Assembly (NCBI RefSeq): GCF_024124825.1
Contig: NZ_JAMXSS010000002.1
Coordinates: forward strand, 2,790,001 to 2,854,000
DNA: 64,000 bases
From: Arthrobacter sp. H16F315
GTDB taxonomy: Bacteria > Actinomycetota > Actinomycetes > Actinomycetales > Micrococcaceae
Direction: 5' to 3'
The position numbers and the translations under genes are program-made. Below the pieces are notes generated by a model. The model was given only the letters and a program-made list of their open reading frames with translations, made no database searches and was not told the DNA's origin. Each line of letters begins with the position of its first letter. Position 1 is the stretch's first letter. Of the stretch, positions 27,952 through 37,909 are shown in pieces.

Positions 27952-29162
27952 AGGATCTCCATACTCTGCAGCCATTTGGTCTGCAGGACTCCGGGACGGC
28001 CGGGGGCGATGATTCTGGCGGGATAGCCATGGTCCAGGTGAAGCACGGACCCATTCAGCTCCAGGGCCACCAAGGTCTTCTCGTCTTGCGTGTACTCGGC
28101 AGGCATGGTCATGGTGCGGTAGGCGCCCTCCGGCTCCAGGCTGGTGAACCGAAGCCGGGATCCCGCGGGGGCGCCGACGGCCGCTACCAGGTCCTGGACG
28201 CGCACGCCCCGCCACTGGGCCAACTGACTCCACCCCTCCACACATGCGATGGGCAACTCTTGGGTGTGCTGGGGCATAGCCCTGAGCTCATCGAGGGTGA
28301 AGGAGCGTGTGGAATCAGCGGACTTGACCACCAGCGCCCACTCCGGGGACATCGCCAGGCCAGCGACCTTGGCATCGCCGGCAGTTCGATTCACGGGCAC
28401 GCCTTGGGGGCCGGTACCCATTTTGCGAGGGGCAAAGAAATTCGCTGGTGCCAGCCAGGAAAAGGACTGTCCCGCCGTTGTTACCACGACGGCTCCGGTC
28501 GCGCCGGTAACAGCAGTGAGGAATGCACGCCGGGTCCAGCGGCCCGGTCCGGATGTGCCGGGCTCGGGAGTTGCCTCCACGACTCCGCCGCCGGCGGGTG
28601 CAGCCGATTCCACGACGGCGGTCTCCTGCGCACGCTTGCTGCGCCAGTGGGCCGCGATGACCGGGAGCTTGAGGGCAATGTGCAGCAGGAGCGAGCCCCA
28701 GATGACCCAAGCCAGCCAGTAGTGGGTCTCCCGGAACGGGAACGGCCACGGATACCATTTGTATGTATTGATCAGCCCGGTGGCCAGCTGCACCAGCGAG
28801 GACGCAACAAATAGGGCAATCGAGGCCCGTTCAAGGCCGTGCACCACCGACTTCACCGGGGGCCAGGCAAGCAGCTCGGGGAAGACCGACCACAGTTTTG
28901 CCAGCAGCAGCGGAATCGCGGCGATCCCTGACGTTACGTGCAGTCCCTGGGTGAGCTGGTAGATCCATACCGGGCTGGTAGGAAAGAACATCCACGCCGG
29001 CGGATTTTGGAGGCCGTGGCTGAAGAGGCCGGTGAGGAAGCAGACGGTGAAGGTGATCCCGAGCCAGCGGCCCAGAACAACGGTCAGGCGTGTGCTGCGT
29101 GTGGGCGAGGCAAACTTTGCCGCCAGCGCCTCGGTGAGCTTCTGCCCGTCAGGCTTTTGCAT
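27948..29162 (-). CDS. Membrane-anchored molybdopterin oxidoreductase (sulfite-oxidase fold)
   Basis: A 404-residue fusion. Residues about 25-185 hold four to five helices with conserved histidines (FSHGLQNPP, QGLHVTSGIAA, LLLHIALKLP), a cytochrome b561-like module. Residues about 230-404 hold the sulfite-oxidase-type Moco domain, with the Mo-ligand Cys in IACVEGWS and HLDHGYPARIIAPG. An RRAFL stretch precedes a hydrophobic segment, as in a Tat-like internal anchor. ATG 29162 is chosen for AAAGGGATC upstream; frame is open to 29225. It likely moves electrons between the quinone pool and a periplasmic substrate. Confidence 0.85.
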   Translation of the reverse strand: MQKPDGQKLTEALAAKFASPTRSTRLTVVLGRWLGITFTVCFLTGLFSHGLQNPPAWMFFPTSPVWIYQLTQGLHVTSGIAAIPLLLAKLWSVFPELLAWPPVKSVVHGLERASIALFVASSLVQLATGLINTYKWYPWPFPFRETHYWLAWVIWGSLLLHIALKLPVIAAHWRSKRAQETAVVESAAPAGGGVVEATPEPGTSGPGRWTRRAFLTAVTGATGAVVVTTAGQSFSWLAPANFFAPRKMGTGPQGVPVNRTAGDAKVAGLAMSPEWALVVKSADSTRSFTLDELRAMPQHTQELPIACVEGWSQLAQWRGVRVQDLVAAVGAPAGSRLRFTSLEPEGAYRTMTMPAEYTQDEKTLVALELNGSVLHLDHGYPARIIAPGRPGVLQTKWLQSMEIL

Positions 29163-29220
29163 ATCTGATCCCTTTAACCGGTCCGTGGCCGCCAGGGCCG
29201 CCCTTTCCTTGAACCGAAAC

Positions 29221-29245
29221 GCCACAGACCCTGGGGGTCCGTGGC
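29221..29245 (-). terminator. Hairpin after lipoprotein copy B
   Basis: GCCAC-GACCC pairs with GGGTC-GTGGC across one mismatch, with a TGG loop. It lies between the lipoprotein stop and the oxidoreductase gene, just outside the repeat. Confidence 0.6.
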
Positions 29246-29266
29246 GTCCGGCTTTTGCGGTGGGTG

Positions 29267-29944
29267 TTACTTGGTGTTGACGGTGATTTTGGCGATGCCG
29301 ACGAGCATGTCGGCTTTCACGGCGTCGGTCTTGAAGGTTTTGTTCAGCAGGCCGGCGGCGGTGTCGGAGATCAGCACCCGGGTCCCTTCCAGGACGGCGG
29401 TGTCGCCGGCCTTGGCGAGGGGCTTGAGGGTGGAGCCGTCGAGGTTGAAGATGTAGGCCTGCTTCGCGGCGGTGGTGCCGTTGACCGCGACGTCGCCGTA
29501 GAGCTTGGAGGTGCCCGGGTCGATGGTGAAGTTGGTCAGGTCGACCTTGGTGTCTCCGGCGGTCAGGGAGAACCCGGAACCGGCGTGGCTGATCAGGCCC
29601 TGCACGAACGGGCGGTAGTCCTTGGCCGGGTCGTAGTAATCGACCTTGCCGCCGGTGATCGGGAAGATCAGCGAACCATCGGTCAGTGCCGCGGTCCCGA
29701 CGGTGCCCGGGGTCAGCTTCAGGGTCTCAAGGGCCTTGGCGAAGGAGGCATCGAGCTTCACGGCAGTGGAGGTCCCGGTCAGGGCCGGGATGGAGGCCAG
29801 CGCCTTGGGCGCCTCAGCGGACATCGAGGCCGAGGAGGACGCCGGGGCGGCGGAAGCGTTGTCCGAGGGGCTGCAGGCAGCCAGGGAGAACATCAGCGAA
29901 CCGGCCGCTGCGATACCGGCGAAAGTCTTGATCGATGTGCGCAT
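29267..29944 (-). CDS. Secreted lipoprotein, copy B
   Basis: Encodes exactly the same 225-residue lipoprotein as 24996-25673 (lipobox SLAAC, Ser/Ala linker, beta-rich domain). ATG 29944 has the same AAGGAG leader. Downstream, past a hairpin, lies the molybdopterin oxidoreductase, so copy B may be linked to that electron-transfer unit while copy A is linked to the mannosyltransferase. Perfect identity points to a recent duplication, ongoing gene conversion or an assembly artefact. Confidence 0.8.
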   Translation of the reverse strand: MRTSIKTFAGIAAAGSLMFSLAACSPSDNASAAPASSSASMSAEAPKALASIPALTGTSTAVKLDASFAKALETLKLTPGTVGTAALTDGSLIFPITGGKVDYYDPAKDYRPFVQGLISHAGSGFSLTAGDTKVDLTNFTIDPGTSKLYGDVAVNGTTAAKQAYIFNLDGSTLKPLAKAGDTAVLEGTRVLISDTAAGLLNKTFKTDAVKADMLVGIAKITVNTK

Positions 29945-30055
29945 GGGAATGCTCCTTGAAAGTAGTTCAGTGGATGTATCCGTTCCCGCGGCCACACCGT
30001 AAGCGGTGCGGTCCTGACAATGAATCCAGCGGGTCCGGCTTGGTCTGTCAGGAGT

Positions 30056-30084
30056 ACTTCGGGAACACCCCCCACCCCGGATGG
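30056..30084 (-). promoter_or_regulatory. ECF-type (SigK-like) promoter of lipoprotein copy B
   Basis: Minus-strand CATCC (30083-30079) and CGAAGT (30061-30056) separated by 17 bases, one more than in copy A because of an extra G. The run length may be a sequencing matter or may change promoter strength. Confidence 0.55.
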
Positions 30085-30215
30085 GTCACCCGGGAACCGT
30101 CACCAACCCGTTACTTATCGCCGGGATGAAAACAGTGAATCGACCCATCTGCCAGGGAGTTCTGAACGACGCGGTTCCTGCCCTGGCCGGCAGGTCCTTG
30201 GCGGTGAGCGCGGGA

Positions 30216-30238
30216 GCGTCAGGTGATTTACCTGACGC
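30216..30238. promoter_or_regulatory. 23-bp inverted repeat upstream of the esterase gene
   Basis: GCGTCAGGT (30216-30224), GATTT, ACCTGACGC (30230-30238) is a perfect 9-bp inverted repeat about 140 bases before the CE7 esterase. Its size suits a dimeric repressor such as a TetR- or GntR-type protein. No regulator gene is adjacent. Confidence 0.5.
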
Positions 30239-30375
30239 TTCAAGTACACCCTGGGCGAAGATGGATTGGCCTACAAGTAGATTTCAGGACAGCGCCAACT
30301 TTGTGGCCTCCCCCGGCCGCCGCTGCGGGGACATAGGATCATTTGCGGACCGTCAGCCCGATACCTGGAGAACCG

Positions 30376-31398
30376 ATGCCCCTCTTTGACCTGCCCTTGG
30401 ACCAGCTGCGCAGCTACACCTCATCAGCAGTCGAGCCGGAAGACTTCGACGATTTCTGGAACCGGACCATTGCCGACGCCCGGGAGTTCCCGCTCGACGC
30501 CGAATTCACCCCGGTGGAGAACCTGCTGAGTGTCATTGACAGTTTCGATGTCACGTTCGCGGGCTATGGCGGGGATCGGATCAAAGGCTGGCTGCATCTG
30601 CCGGCCAACCGCGACGCCGGACAGGAGCTGCCCGTGGTGGTGCAGTATGTCGGCTATTCGGGTGGGCGCGGCCTGGTCCAGCAGGACACAAAATGGGCGC
30701 AGGCAGGCTACGCGCACTTCATTATGGACACCCGCGGCCAGGGGTACGGCGGCACCCTCGGTGCGACAGCAGATCCGCATCCCTCCGCCGGGAGGGTGTC
30801 CTACGCCGGGCTGATGACGCGTGGAATTTCAGCCAAGGAAGACTACTACTACCGCCGCGTTTTCGTTGACGCCTTCAGGGCGGTTGAGGCGGCGCGGAGC
30901 CATGCCTGGGTGGATTCGACCAAAGTGGTGCTGACGGGCCTGAGCCAGGGCGGCGGCCTGGCCATCGCAACGGCCGGGCTGGCGGCCGGACGTCTTGACG
31001 GCATTCTGTGCACCATGGCCGACGTCCCGTTCCTGCAGGACTTTCCCCGCGCCATCGACATCGCCCCGCGCGGCCCGTACCCGGAAATTGCGAATTTCCT
31101 GGCCCGCCATCGTGACCATTACGAGCCCGCAATCAGGGTCCTGGGTTACTTCGACGGTGTACACCTGGGCCGGCGCGCCGCGGCACCTGCCCTGTTCTCC
31201 GTTGCGCTAATGGACGATACGTGCCCGCCATCCACGGTCTTCGCCGCATACAACGCTTATGGCACCGGGCCGGCGGACGCCCCGCAGGCCCATCCCGCAA
31301 AGTCGATCGAGGTCTACCGGTTCAACAACCACGAGGGAGGGCAGGAACACCACTGGGTTGCCCAGCTCAACTACCTGGCGGAGCTCCTGGCCGGGTAG
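30376..31398 (+). CDS. Acetylxylan esterase / cephalosporin-C deacetylase (CE7 family)
   Basis: A 340-residue alpha/beta hydrolase that removes acetyl groups from xylo-oligosaccharides and small acetyl esters. Family motifs are RGQGYGG, the nucleophile elbow GLSQGGG, the acid near LMDDTCPPSTVFAAYN in part and the His in FNNHEGGQEHH. No signal peptide, as usual for the hexameric cytosolic CE7 enzymes. ATG 30376 has GGAGAACCG directly upstream. Confidence 0.93.
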   Translation: MPLFDLPLDQLRSYTSSAVEPEDFDDFWNRTIADAREFPLDAEFTPVENLLSVIDSFDVTFAGYGGDRIKGWLHLPANRDAGQELPVVVQYVGYSGGRGLVQQDTKWAQAGYAHFIMDTRGQGYGGTLGATADPHPSAGRVSYAGLMTRGISAKEDYYYRRVFVDAFRAVEAARSHAWVDSTKVVLTGLSQGGGLAIATAGLAAGRLDGILCTMADVPFLQDFPRAIDIAPRGPYPEIANFLARHRDHYEPAIRVLGYFDGVHLGRRAAAPALFSVALMDDTCPPSTVFAAYNAYGTGPADAPQAHPAKSIEVYRFNNHEGGQEHHWVAQLNYLAELLAG

Positions 31399-31476
31399 CC
31401 CACGCTCGGAACCACTGCCGCGTGCGCTTCAGATCCAATGTTCCGCCCGCCGGGCGTTGCGGAACGAGCGGAGTAT

Positions 31477-34400
31477 CTAGTGTTCCGCGAAGACGCCTTC
31501 GGCAACGTCCAGCCCTGCCTCCATCTCGCTGCTGTCCTCGTGAGAGACCGGGCCGACCATCGTGGCGGTGCCCTGTGTGCCAATAATCGCCTTGGCGGAG
31601 AGCGCCCGCGATACGTTGACCTCAAGCGGGTCCGGATTGATGAGGGCCTTGCTGTGCAGACGAAAGATCGAATTGTTGAACCGGATCTGCACGTTCCCCA
31701 GTCCCGGTGCCGGTACCATCAGGTCCGCGTCGCCGGCGAACGAACGAACGCCGATAACGGGGCCAGGAATGCGTACCGGGTCCGGCGTCGGAAAGACGAA
31801 CACACCAAAAGGCGTACAGGTGCCCGTCCCGGGTTTGCCCCCGCCGGGCACCACCTTGGCCAGGAGCTTTCCGATCATATCCAGCAACGGTTTGGGTAGG
31901 CGCTTTTTGACCCCTGCGGGGATGATCTTGTCCACCGGAACCTGCAGCATAAATCCCAGTCCCGTGTAGCTGTATGCCTGTACCTGGCGGGTCTGGATAT
32001 CACGTATCCGGTACCCTGCGGTGGTTCGAGCGACACCGAGCATACCCGCCGTTCCTGGTATCGGCAGGGACTGGACCTGGTTTTTCAGCGAGGTGAAACA
32101 GATCTCGAAACGATCCGACGATGGCCGCACGGGCGGGGGCCTGAGCCCCGGCGGGTGAACTGATACCTGCACAAGACGCCTGCGCGGGTCCTCGACATTG
32201 GGGACCGCGTCTTGGAAGCCCAACCCGCGCTGATCCCCCATGGTCACTCGTCCCGGCGGAATGCCGGCCGCGGCCAGCAGACATTCCAGGCATCGCGCCA
32301 CCGTTGTCATCCGCCAAAACGAAAGACTCAGGTTGTGATCGACGTTGCCCGTTCTCGAGGCAAAACCATCGACGCTGATTTTCCACCCGGCGTCGGAGAA
32401 GCGGCCCGAGCGAACATCGGCGGCGATCTTTGCCACCAGGATTTGCAGAGCCTGAAGGTGCCGGGCGCGCAAGGCATAGTCGTTGACCTTGTAGTCCCAG
32501 AGTTGAACTCCGTAGACGCGCGGGTCCTGGGTGGTCCGGGGTTCTGCCACTCCCTCCTTCGTTGATGCACCGCCGAGCCGAAACTTGGGTTCGTCGCCCC
32601 GCAGCGAGCCACATACTGGAGCCCGGGTTGAGGGCGCCTCCACTAAAGCGAAGGGTGCAGCCTCCAGGGCGAAGGGACCCGCTTCGTCAAAGGACTCCGA
32701 TGCCTCCGGCGATTCGGCTCCCTCCGCTGCCTCCATCGCCGGCAGCGACTGCATTTCTTCAACTTCAGCGCCCTCGTCCGCGTAAAGCGCCTCGTCCAAA
32801 TACGCTGATTCATCCGTGAACGCGGCTTCGTCCGTCTCCCCGACGGTTGTCCATTCGGCTGCGGGCGCTTCCGGGAGGATGCTGCCCGCCGCCAGCTTCA
32901 CAACGTCCGGTACATCAGCGGACGGATCCACCAGGAATCTCCAGCCGAAATGGCGGGGAATGTTGCCATGGCTGACCCTGGTGCCTTCGACCCGGAAGCT
33001 GGGCGAGGCGGTATTCCGAAGGGCTGCGTGCACGGCCTCGCTGTGTCGGGCCGTTTGCTCCCCTGGCCGGTAGATGACACGGAGGGCGCCCGTTCCGGCC
33101 GCCATTCGGCGCTGGGCCCAGCCGATCAACCGTGCCGGGTCGGTGTAGAGGGCATCGAACGTGTAAATCTCGTGCGGGTTGTTGTGGTCAAGGATTGACA
33201 TCAACGCCGCCCCGCCGCCGGAATGCGCCGTAAGGATCAGCCTGTCCACCGCCACCGTGGCGCCCGTGCTCGCGGTGAATCTCTCAAGGGCGGCCGCTAT
33301 GAGGGCTTGGAGCCCACCCGCTTGGGTCAGCGCCGGAAAGGTATAGCGCTGGTTGTTGTGCCCGGCCTTGGTCCGGGGGCATGGTTGCCGCGCGGCAACA
33401 CCAAGAGCGTCGGTCGGGTCCGGGCAGGTCCGCCCGGCTGCTCCGGGTTTGCGATGTCCAGCCCGCTGAACGGCTCCTTCTCCTTGGCGATGTTCAGGGC
33501 ATATCCGCTGGGCGTGTGTCCATGCAGGTGCACTACCACGTCGACGACGGACGGGCGGGTCATGGCATTCCACTTAAGCACAAGATCGGGATGCGTGCCC
33601 GCGTGTGATGCCAGTAAGGGCAACTCATTAACGACCAGCCTGCCGGCCACCACATCTGATGCGGTCCCCGGACGGGCTGGCGGTATTGGCAGCGGCGGTG
33701 CGGATTTCCGGTGCCGCCTGTAGCTTTCGATTTCGGCGAGCGCCTGGCGGTTCTTGTCGCCGCTGAAGTAAGTCCATTTGGCCCAGGAGCCGCGCACGTC
33801 AATGTGCGCGAAGTTCCCGCCGATGCCGACGCCGATTCCTTCACCGCAGGCGTCGAGCGCCAGCTTCGCGATCTGCATTCCGTTCAAGCCGGCGATCTTG
33901 ATGTCCGCCGCTTGGCCGCTGCAATGGCGGCTGAGCGTTGGGCTCTTCCCCGCTCTGCGGTAGACCGCAACGTTCCGGGCCCAGGAACGGTATCCCGAAG
34001 TGATCTTAACTGGCCGGGCCGCCCGGTCACGGATGGCCTGGAGCGCTGTCACAAGCTCCGCGGAGATCCTCGCCCGGTCATCGGCCCGGCCCCCGCTGGA
34101 GGCGAGTTCGCCCACGGTGAAGTTCCTGGAGAGCTTTTCCTTCCGGACGCCGGCGCCGGTCGCGTAAATGGGGACTCCGGTGTTGTGCGGGTCCCAATGC
34201 TCTTCCCCCTTCCCTTGATTGCCGGGGCTCGGGACCAGTACAAGTCCGGTTTCGAATCCCTCATGATGCTGGCCTGTCAGCAGCGGCTCTGCTGCGAGCA
34301 TTGAAGCAAGTTCGGATTCCTCAACCTCGCCGTTTTCCTGCGCCTGACCGCCCAGTTCCCCGGCGCCGTCGGCGAATTCCTCAGCAGCCTCGTCCGTTGC

Positions 34401-34709
34401 CTCGCCGGCGAATTCATCAGCGCTCTCGTCCGATGCCTCGTCGGCGAATTCATCAGCGCTCTCGTCCGATGCCTCGTCGGCGGTTTCGTCCCAGCCAAGC
34501 TCATTCCAGGCCGCTTCGCCGGTACTCTCGTTCCATTCTGTCTGGCCGGCATATTCGTCGGCATATTCGTCGGTTGTCTCATCCCATGACGTTTCGCTGC
34601 CCCCGCCTGGGATGGAGAACACGCTTGGAGTGGGCCATGACTCGGTGCCAACGTCCGGGACCAGATGCGCCGGGGGCGCAAATATGCTGGACATTTCAAG
34701 CTTTTCCAT
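31477..34709 (-). CDS. M15 peptidase - alpha/beta hydrolase - OmpA-like multidomain protein, frame-broken
   Basis: About 1077 residues when joined. Residues 1-155 are very acidic with repeats such as DESADEFADEA. Residues about 195-330 form an M15_3-like peptidoglycan peptidase: ITSGYRSWARN, SRHCSGQAADI and AHIDVRG supply His, Asp, His zinc ligands. A hydrolase domain follows with HLHGHTPSGYA and the nucleophile AHSGGGAALMS. After a second acidic linker comes an OmpA-like domain (VDGFASRTGNVDHNLSLSFW in part, EDPRRRLVQV), then about 230 residues of unknown type. No signal peptide. The frame breaks at the GGGGG run 33375-33379; one more base gives NHAPRTKAGHNN. Last gene of the operon. Confidence 0.75.
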
Positions 34710-34723
34710 GGTCGTTCTTTCGC

Positions 34724-36066
34724 TCAGAGCCGGGGCCCCGCTGGGGCCCGGTTTCCATTACTAGACGGGACCGTCACTGGAACGGAAGCCCCAGGGCCCG
34801 GGAGCCTGGTGGGCTGCGCTGAACGCAGGTCAAGTTGGGGGCGGCGGGTGGTGATCGCGAGGTCCTTGACCCGCTCGCCGGTGCCCGATTGCCAGAGGTC
34901 GATGATGCGGTTCATGGTTTCGGCAATCTTCGGGTTGGCCACGCCGTCCTTCTTGTAGAGCAGTGTCGCCTTGTCCGTGGCGTTGAACATGCCCAATTCG
35001 ATGAGCCACATCAGGGTGGACACGAGGTCTGCGAGTTCGAACAGCTCACGCGCCTGCCTCGAGGGGGCGATCCCCACCACTTTGCCGATGGCCGACAGTC
35101 GATCGGCTGCATTCCCCAGCCCACCGGCATTGGCATGCAGGTCCACGACCAGGGACGTATCGTATTCAACGGTCAGGTGGAACCAGCTGAGCATTGTGAC
35201 GTAGGCAAATTCCTCCTGCGAAACCATGCCGCCGCGCCGTCGGAGCTGCAGCATTTCGCCGATGGTTTGGCAAAGGTAGCCGATATACGTGGGATCCGTG
35301 GAATTGGAGCCCGAGGAGTTTCTGTCATTTTCGATGCCCATCCAGACCTGCCTGAGCAGTTCGTTCCATAGTTCAAGGAATCTGGTGTTGCCGGCGGTGC
35401 CGATGTTGAGCTTCCAGGGCTGGCCTTCCACGGCCTTCGTTGGAGCGTGCGGCAGGTCCAGCCCAAACATTCGCCAATAGATGTTGCGCCGGTTGATGCT
35501 GGCGTCCGGCCGCAGCTGGCTGGTCATCAGCCCGCCCATTCCGAAAAGCGGTGGATCGCGGAAGAACAGCTGCTCGGTATTCCGCGCCCAAACCAGGGTA
35601 TCCACACTGGGCGCCGGAAGGCTCTCACCCCATGCGTAGCGCCGCACCACTTCGCCCAGGATCTCGAAGACGCCGGTCGCTTCCACCAAGTAGGCGTAGA
35701 GCAGGTTCTCCCACACCGGCGGGGGCGTCAACTTCTGGAATGCGGATGTTGGGTTGTAGGGCTGCAACGGAGTTGGCGAACCTGGCGCCGGGTCAATGCC
35801 GGAAAGCATGGTGTCGCGAAGCAACTGGGGCAGCGTGGTCTTGGTGACGGCGTCCGGATCTCCCAGCGGCACCGGCACCGAACCTCCGCCGCCGAGGATC
35901 GCCTGCCAGGCAGGATTGGCAATTCCGCCTTGGGACCACACTTCTTCCAGCCATCTGCTGAGCTGCAGGGGTGGACGGCCATCACGGCGTTGGCCTTTTC
36001 TTCAAGTTTCCATGCGGGCGCGGGTGAAACTGGATCGGGGATTAGTCCGACTAATGTCCGGAACAT
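34724..36066 (-). CDS. Unknown operon protein, frame-broken near N-terminus
   Basis: About 447 residues when joined. The start ATG 36066 (MFRTLVGLIPDPVSPAPAWK) has AAGGA upstream and lies 2 bases after the previous gene. The frame changes at the GGGG run 35968-35971; one more base gives AVHPPLQLSRWLEEVWSQGG. The rest is helix-rich (YAYLVEATGVFEILGEVVRRYAW, ELADLVSTLMWLIELGMF) with a Pro-rich C-terminus. No signal peptide, no known catalytic motif. I do not recognise a family. Confidence 0.65.
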
Positions 36067-36068
36067 GG

Positions 36069-36638
36069 CTAGTCCTTCACGGTGGCTGAGCCGCCGGTCT
36101 GGCGGCGGGAGGGAGTCTCGGATACTGGGCTGGACGGGACCGGGCGGCCGGTGACCGAGGTCTTCTGTTTGCTGCGGTTCCTGCCCTTGTCGTGGAAGTG
36201 CGGGACTCCCACGGCTAGCGGCTCGCCATGGGCATCCCAGACTTCAACGGAAGCCACCTCCGGGTCCGCGATGACAAGTTCCCAGTACTCGTTGTCGACG
36301 TCGCCTACGGAATAGAACGACTCGAACGGCGGATGCGGGTAGCGCAGCAGGATGCTGGCCGCGCGGCTTGGCAGCGCCTCGACGAAAGTCAAGGTGTAGC
36401 GTGCGTTCCGTGCATCGCCGGGACTGATATCAGGGGATGCGAGGATCGCCTTGTCCGGGGTTTCCCCGTGTCGACCGAAGTTTCCCAGACCGTTGCGGAG
36501 GGCGCGGAACTGCAAAATGAGTTGCTGCTGCTCCGGCCGGAGGTCCTGCTGCGGGCCGCGTCCGAAGGCGCTGACCAATTGGGCTACGTTCTGCGCGAAC
36601 TGCTCGGCAGATCCCTGCGGGGTGTATTGCTCGGTCAT
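36069..36638 (-). CDS. Unknown 189-residue operon protein
   Basis: ATG 36638 follows GGAGAG by about 8 bases. N-terminal part is helical (SAEQFAQNVAQLVSAFG), a middle beta-rich segment (RYTLTFVEALPSRAASILLRY in part, YWELVIADPEVASVEVWDA) and a basic Ser/Thr/Pro-rich tail. Placed between the metalloprotease and the 447-residue gene with gaps of 17 and 2 bases. No family recognised. Confidence 0.6.
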   Translation of the reverse strand: MTEQYTPQGSAEQFAQNVAQLVSAFGRGPQQDLRPEQQQLILQFRALRNGLGNFGRHGETPDKAILASPDISPGDARNARYTLTFVEALPSRAASILLRYPHPPFESFYSVGDVDNEYWELVIADPEVASVEVWDAHGEPLAVGVPHFHDKGRNRSKQKTSVTGRPVPSSPVSETPSRRQTGGSATVKD

Positions 36639-36655
36639 GGTGTCATCTCTCCTGC

Positions 36656-37909
36656 TTATGCAGCGATGGGCCGCTCGCCGCCGAGGCGGCTCAGCCACGT
36701 TCGCATTTCGGTTGGCGTGTTTTGGGACTCGAGGCCGCGGAGTACGCTCAAGGCCAATATCCGCAGCGGCTCCAGCCGCTGCAGATGGTTCGAGGTGTAC
36801 AGCGAGCCCCCTGACCGCTGGGCCAAGCGGTCGAGTTCGGCAGGGGCCAGCCGCCGAGGGTCTGCGAGCGCAGCAAGCGGAACGCCATGGAATGCCTGCA
36901 TCGGTTGGCGCGTGCACACATCCACGATGGTCGGCAGCAGGGGCATGCTCTCGGCCATGATCTCGGCAACCTCGCGGGGAGCCTGTCCCAGCGGGTACCG
37001 GGCCAGCCACCCGGCACCCAGCACGTCCCAGGGCCCGGCTCCGTACCAGGAGCGGCAGAGCGCCACATTAAACTGGACCCGAAGCGCCGATATGGGGTGC
37101 GGATCGCCCGGGAGCATGCGATAGACGAGCTGGGCAGGGCCGTCAACGACCGTCGCCAGCGCTGGTACCGGCGCGTAGCCCAGCAAGGCAAAGGCGTACA
37201 CGTCGCCGGCCACCTCCGCGGCCCAGGCCCGCCATACTTCGGCCAGCAGTGTGTTGTGCGGTGCCAAGGCCTTGTAGAGGGCTGTGCCCAGTTCCGTCGT
37301 CCACCCTGTCAGGTGTGCCACCTGGTGACCGGTCTCGTGGACCAGGGAAGTCGGCTGCCAGAGGTTGTGCCTGGTGATCTTGATGGCAGCCGCCGGCGAG
37401 AGGGAGGAATCCCACAGCCGCGCCCCGGCACGCAGGATGGAGGCTCCCAAGCCCTTGTCCAGATAGCAGAGCGCCGGCGGAGTGTCGATGTTCAACGGCC
37501 GGAGGACCTGGTCCATGCTGTAAACGGCAAGCGCGTCAAGGCCCCGCAGCACCGAAGCCACGACCGGATTTGTCCGGGTGTTGACTGCGTCGCCGTAGAA
37601 ATCGATGACCGCTTCGGCCCGGCTATAGCGGCGCCGCAGCATCAGCAACTCCGACCTAACGGCGGCGAGTTCGCCAACGGTCTCGGCGGCCTTGAGCGAA
37701 AAGAGGGCACGATCGGCGTGGGCGGTGAGGCGAACAACGACGGAGGTCAGGCTCCGGCGGAGGTTCAGGCCAAGATAAGACTCGAGCTCCTTCCACGCCG
37801 CCGGTGACGCCGAAACCTCCAGGTCGCCCAAATCGACGCACGCTCGGCGCCAGTGCCGGATTTCGACACCGAGGGCCGCCCTCGCGGCGGTGGTACTGGA
37901 ATCAGACAT
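36656..37909 (-). CDS. HETGH zinc metalloprotease-like protein
   Basis: A 417-residue protein with HETGHQVAHLTGW at 191-203 (HExxH zinc motif) and an acidic EVAGDVYAF at 232-240 that could give the third ligand. The N-terminal third is helical with many leucines and arginines (MLRRRYSRAEAVIDFYG), the C-terminal third has a hydrophobic pattern LPTIVDVCTRQPMQAF. No signal peptide. The ATG lies inside the end of the preceding gene (8-base overlap), a mark of coupled translation. Substrate unknown. Confidence 0.7.
   Translation of the reverse strand: MSDSSTTAARAALGVEIRHWRRACVDLGDLEVSASPAAWKELESYLGLNLRRSLTSVVVRLTAHADRALFSLKAAETVGELAAVRSELLMLRRRYSRAEAVIDFYGDAVNTRTNPVVASVLRGLDALAVYSMDQVLRPLNIDTPPALCYLDKGLGASILRAGARLWDSSLSPAAAIKITRHNLWQPTSLVHETGHQVAHLTGWTTELGTALYKALAPHNTLLAEVWRAWAAEVAGDVYAFALLGYAPVPALATVVDGPAQLVYRMLPGDPHPISALRVQFNVALCRSWYGAGPWDVLGAGWLARYPLGQAPREVAEIMAESMPLLPTIVDVCTRQPMQAFHGVPLAALADPRRLAPAELDRLAQRSGGSLYTSNHLQRLEPLRILALSVLRGLESQNTPTEMRTWLSRLGGERPIAA

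Larger units (their letters stand above)
29249..30114 (-). repeat. Inverted repeat, copy B
   Basis: Mirror copy of 24827-25691. The two copies face each other over about 3.56 kb of unique sequence. Copy B has one additional G in the promoter spacer. Confidence 0.9.

Noticed and set aside
29255..29959. Gly-rich 234-codon ORF opposite lipoprotein copy B (and its twin at 24981-25952)
   Set aside because: Antisense shadow of the lipoprotein; appears twice only because the gene is duplicated.
24827..30114. Composite transposon
   Set aside because: The inverted repeats contain a lipoprotein gene and promoter; there is no transposase, no terminal inverted repeats of IS type and no target duplication visible.
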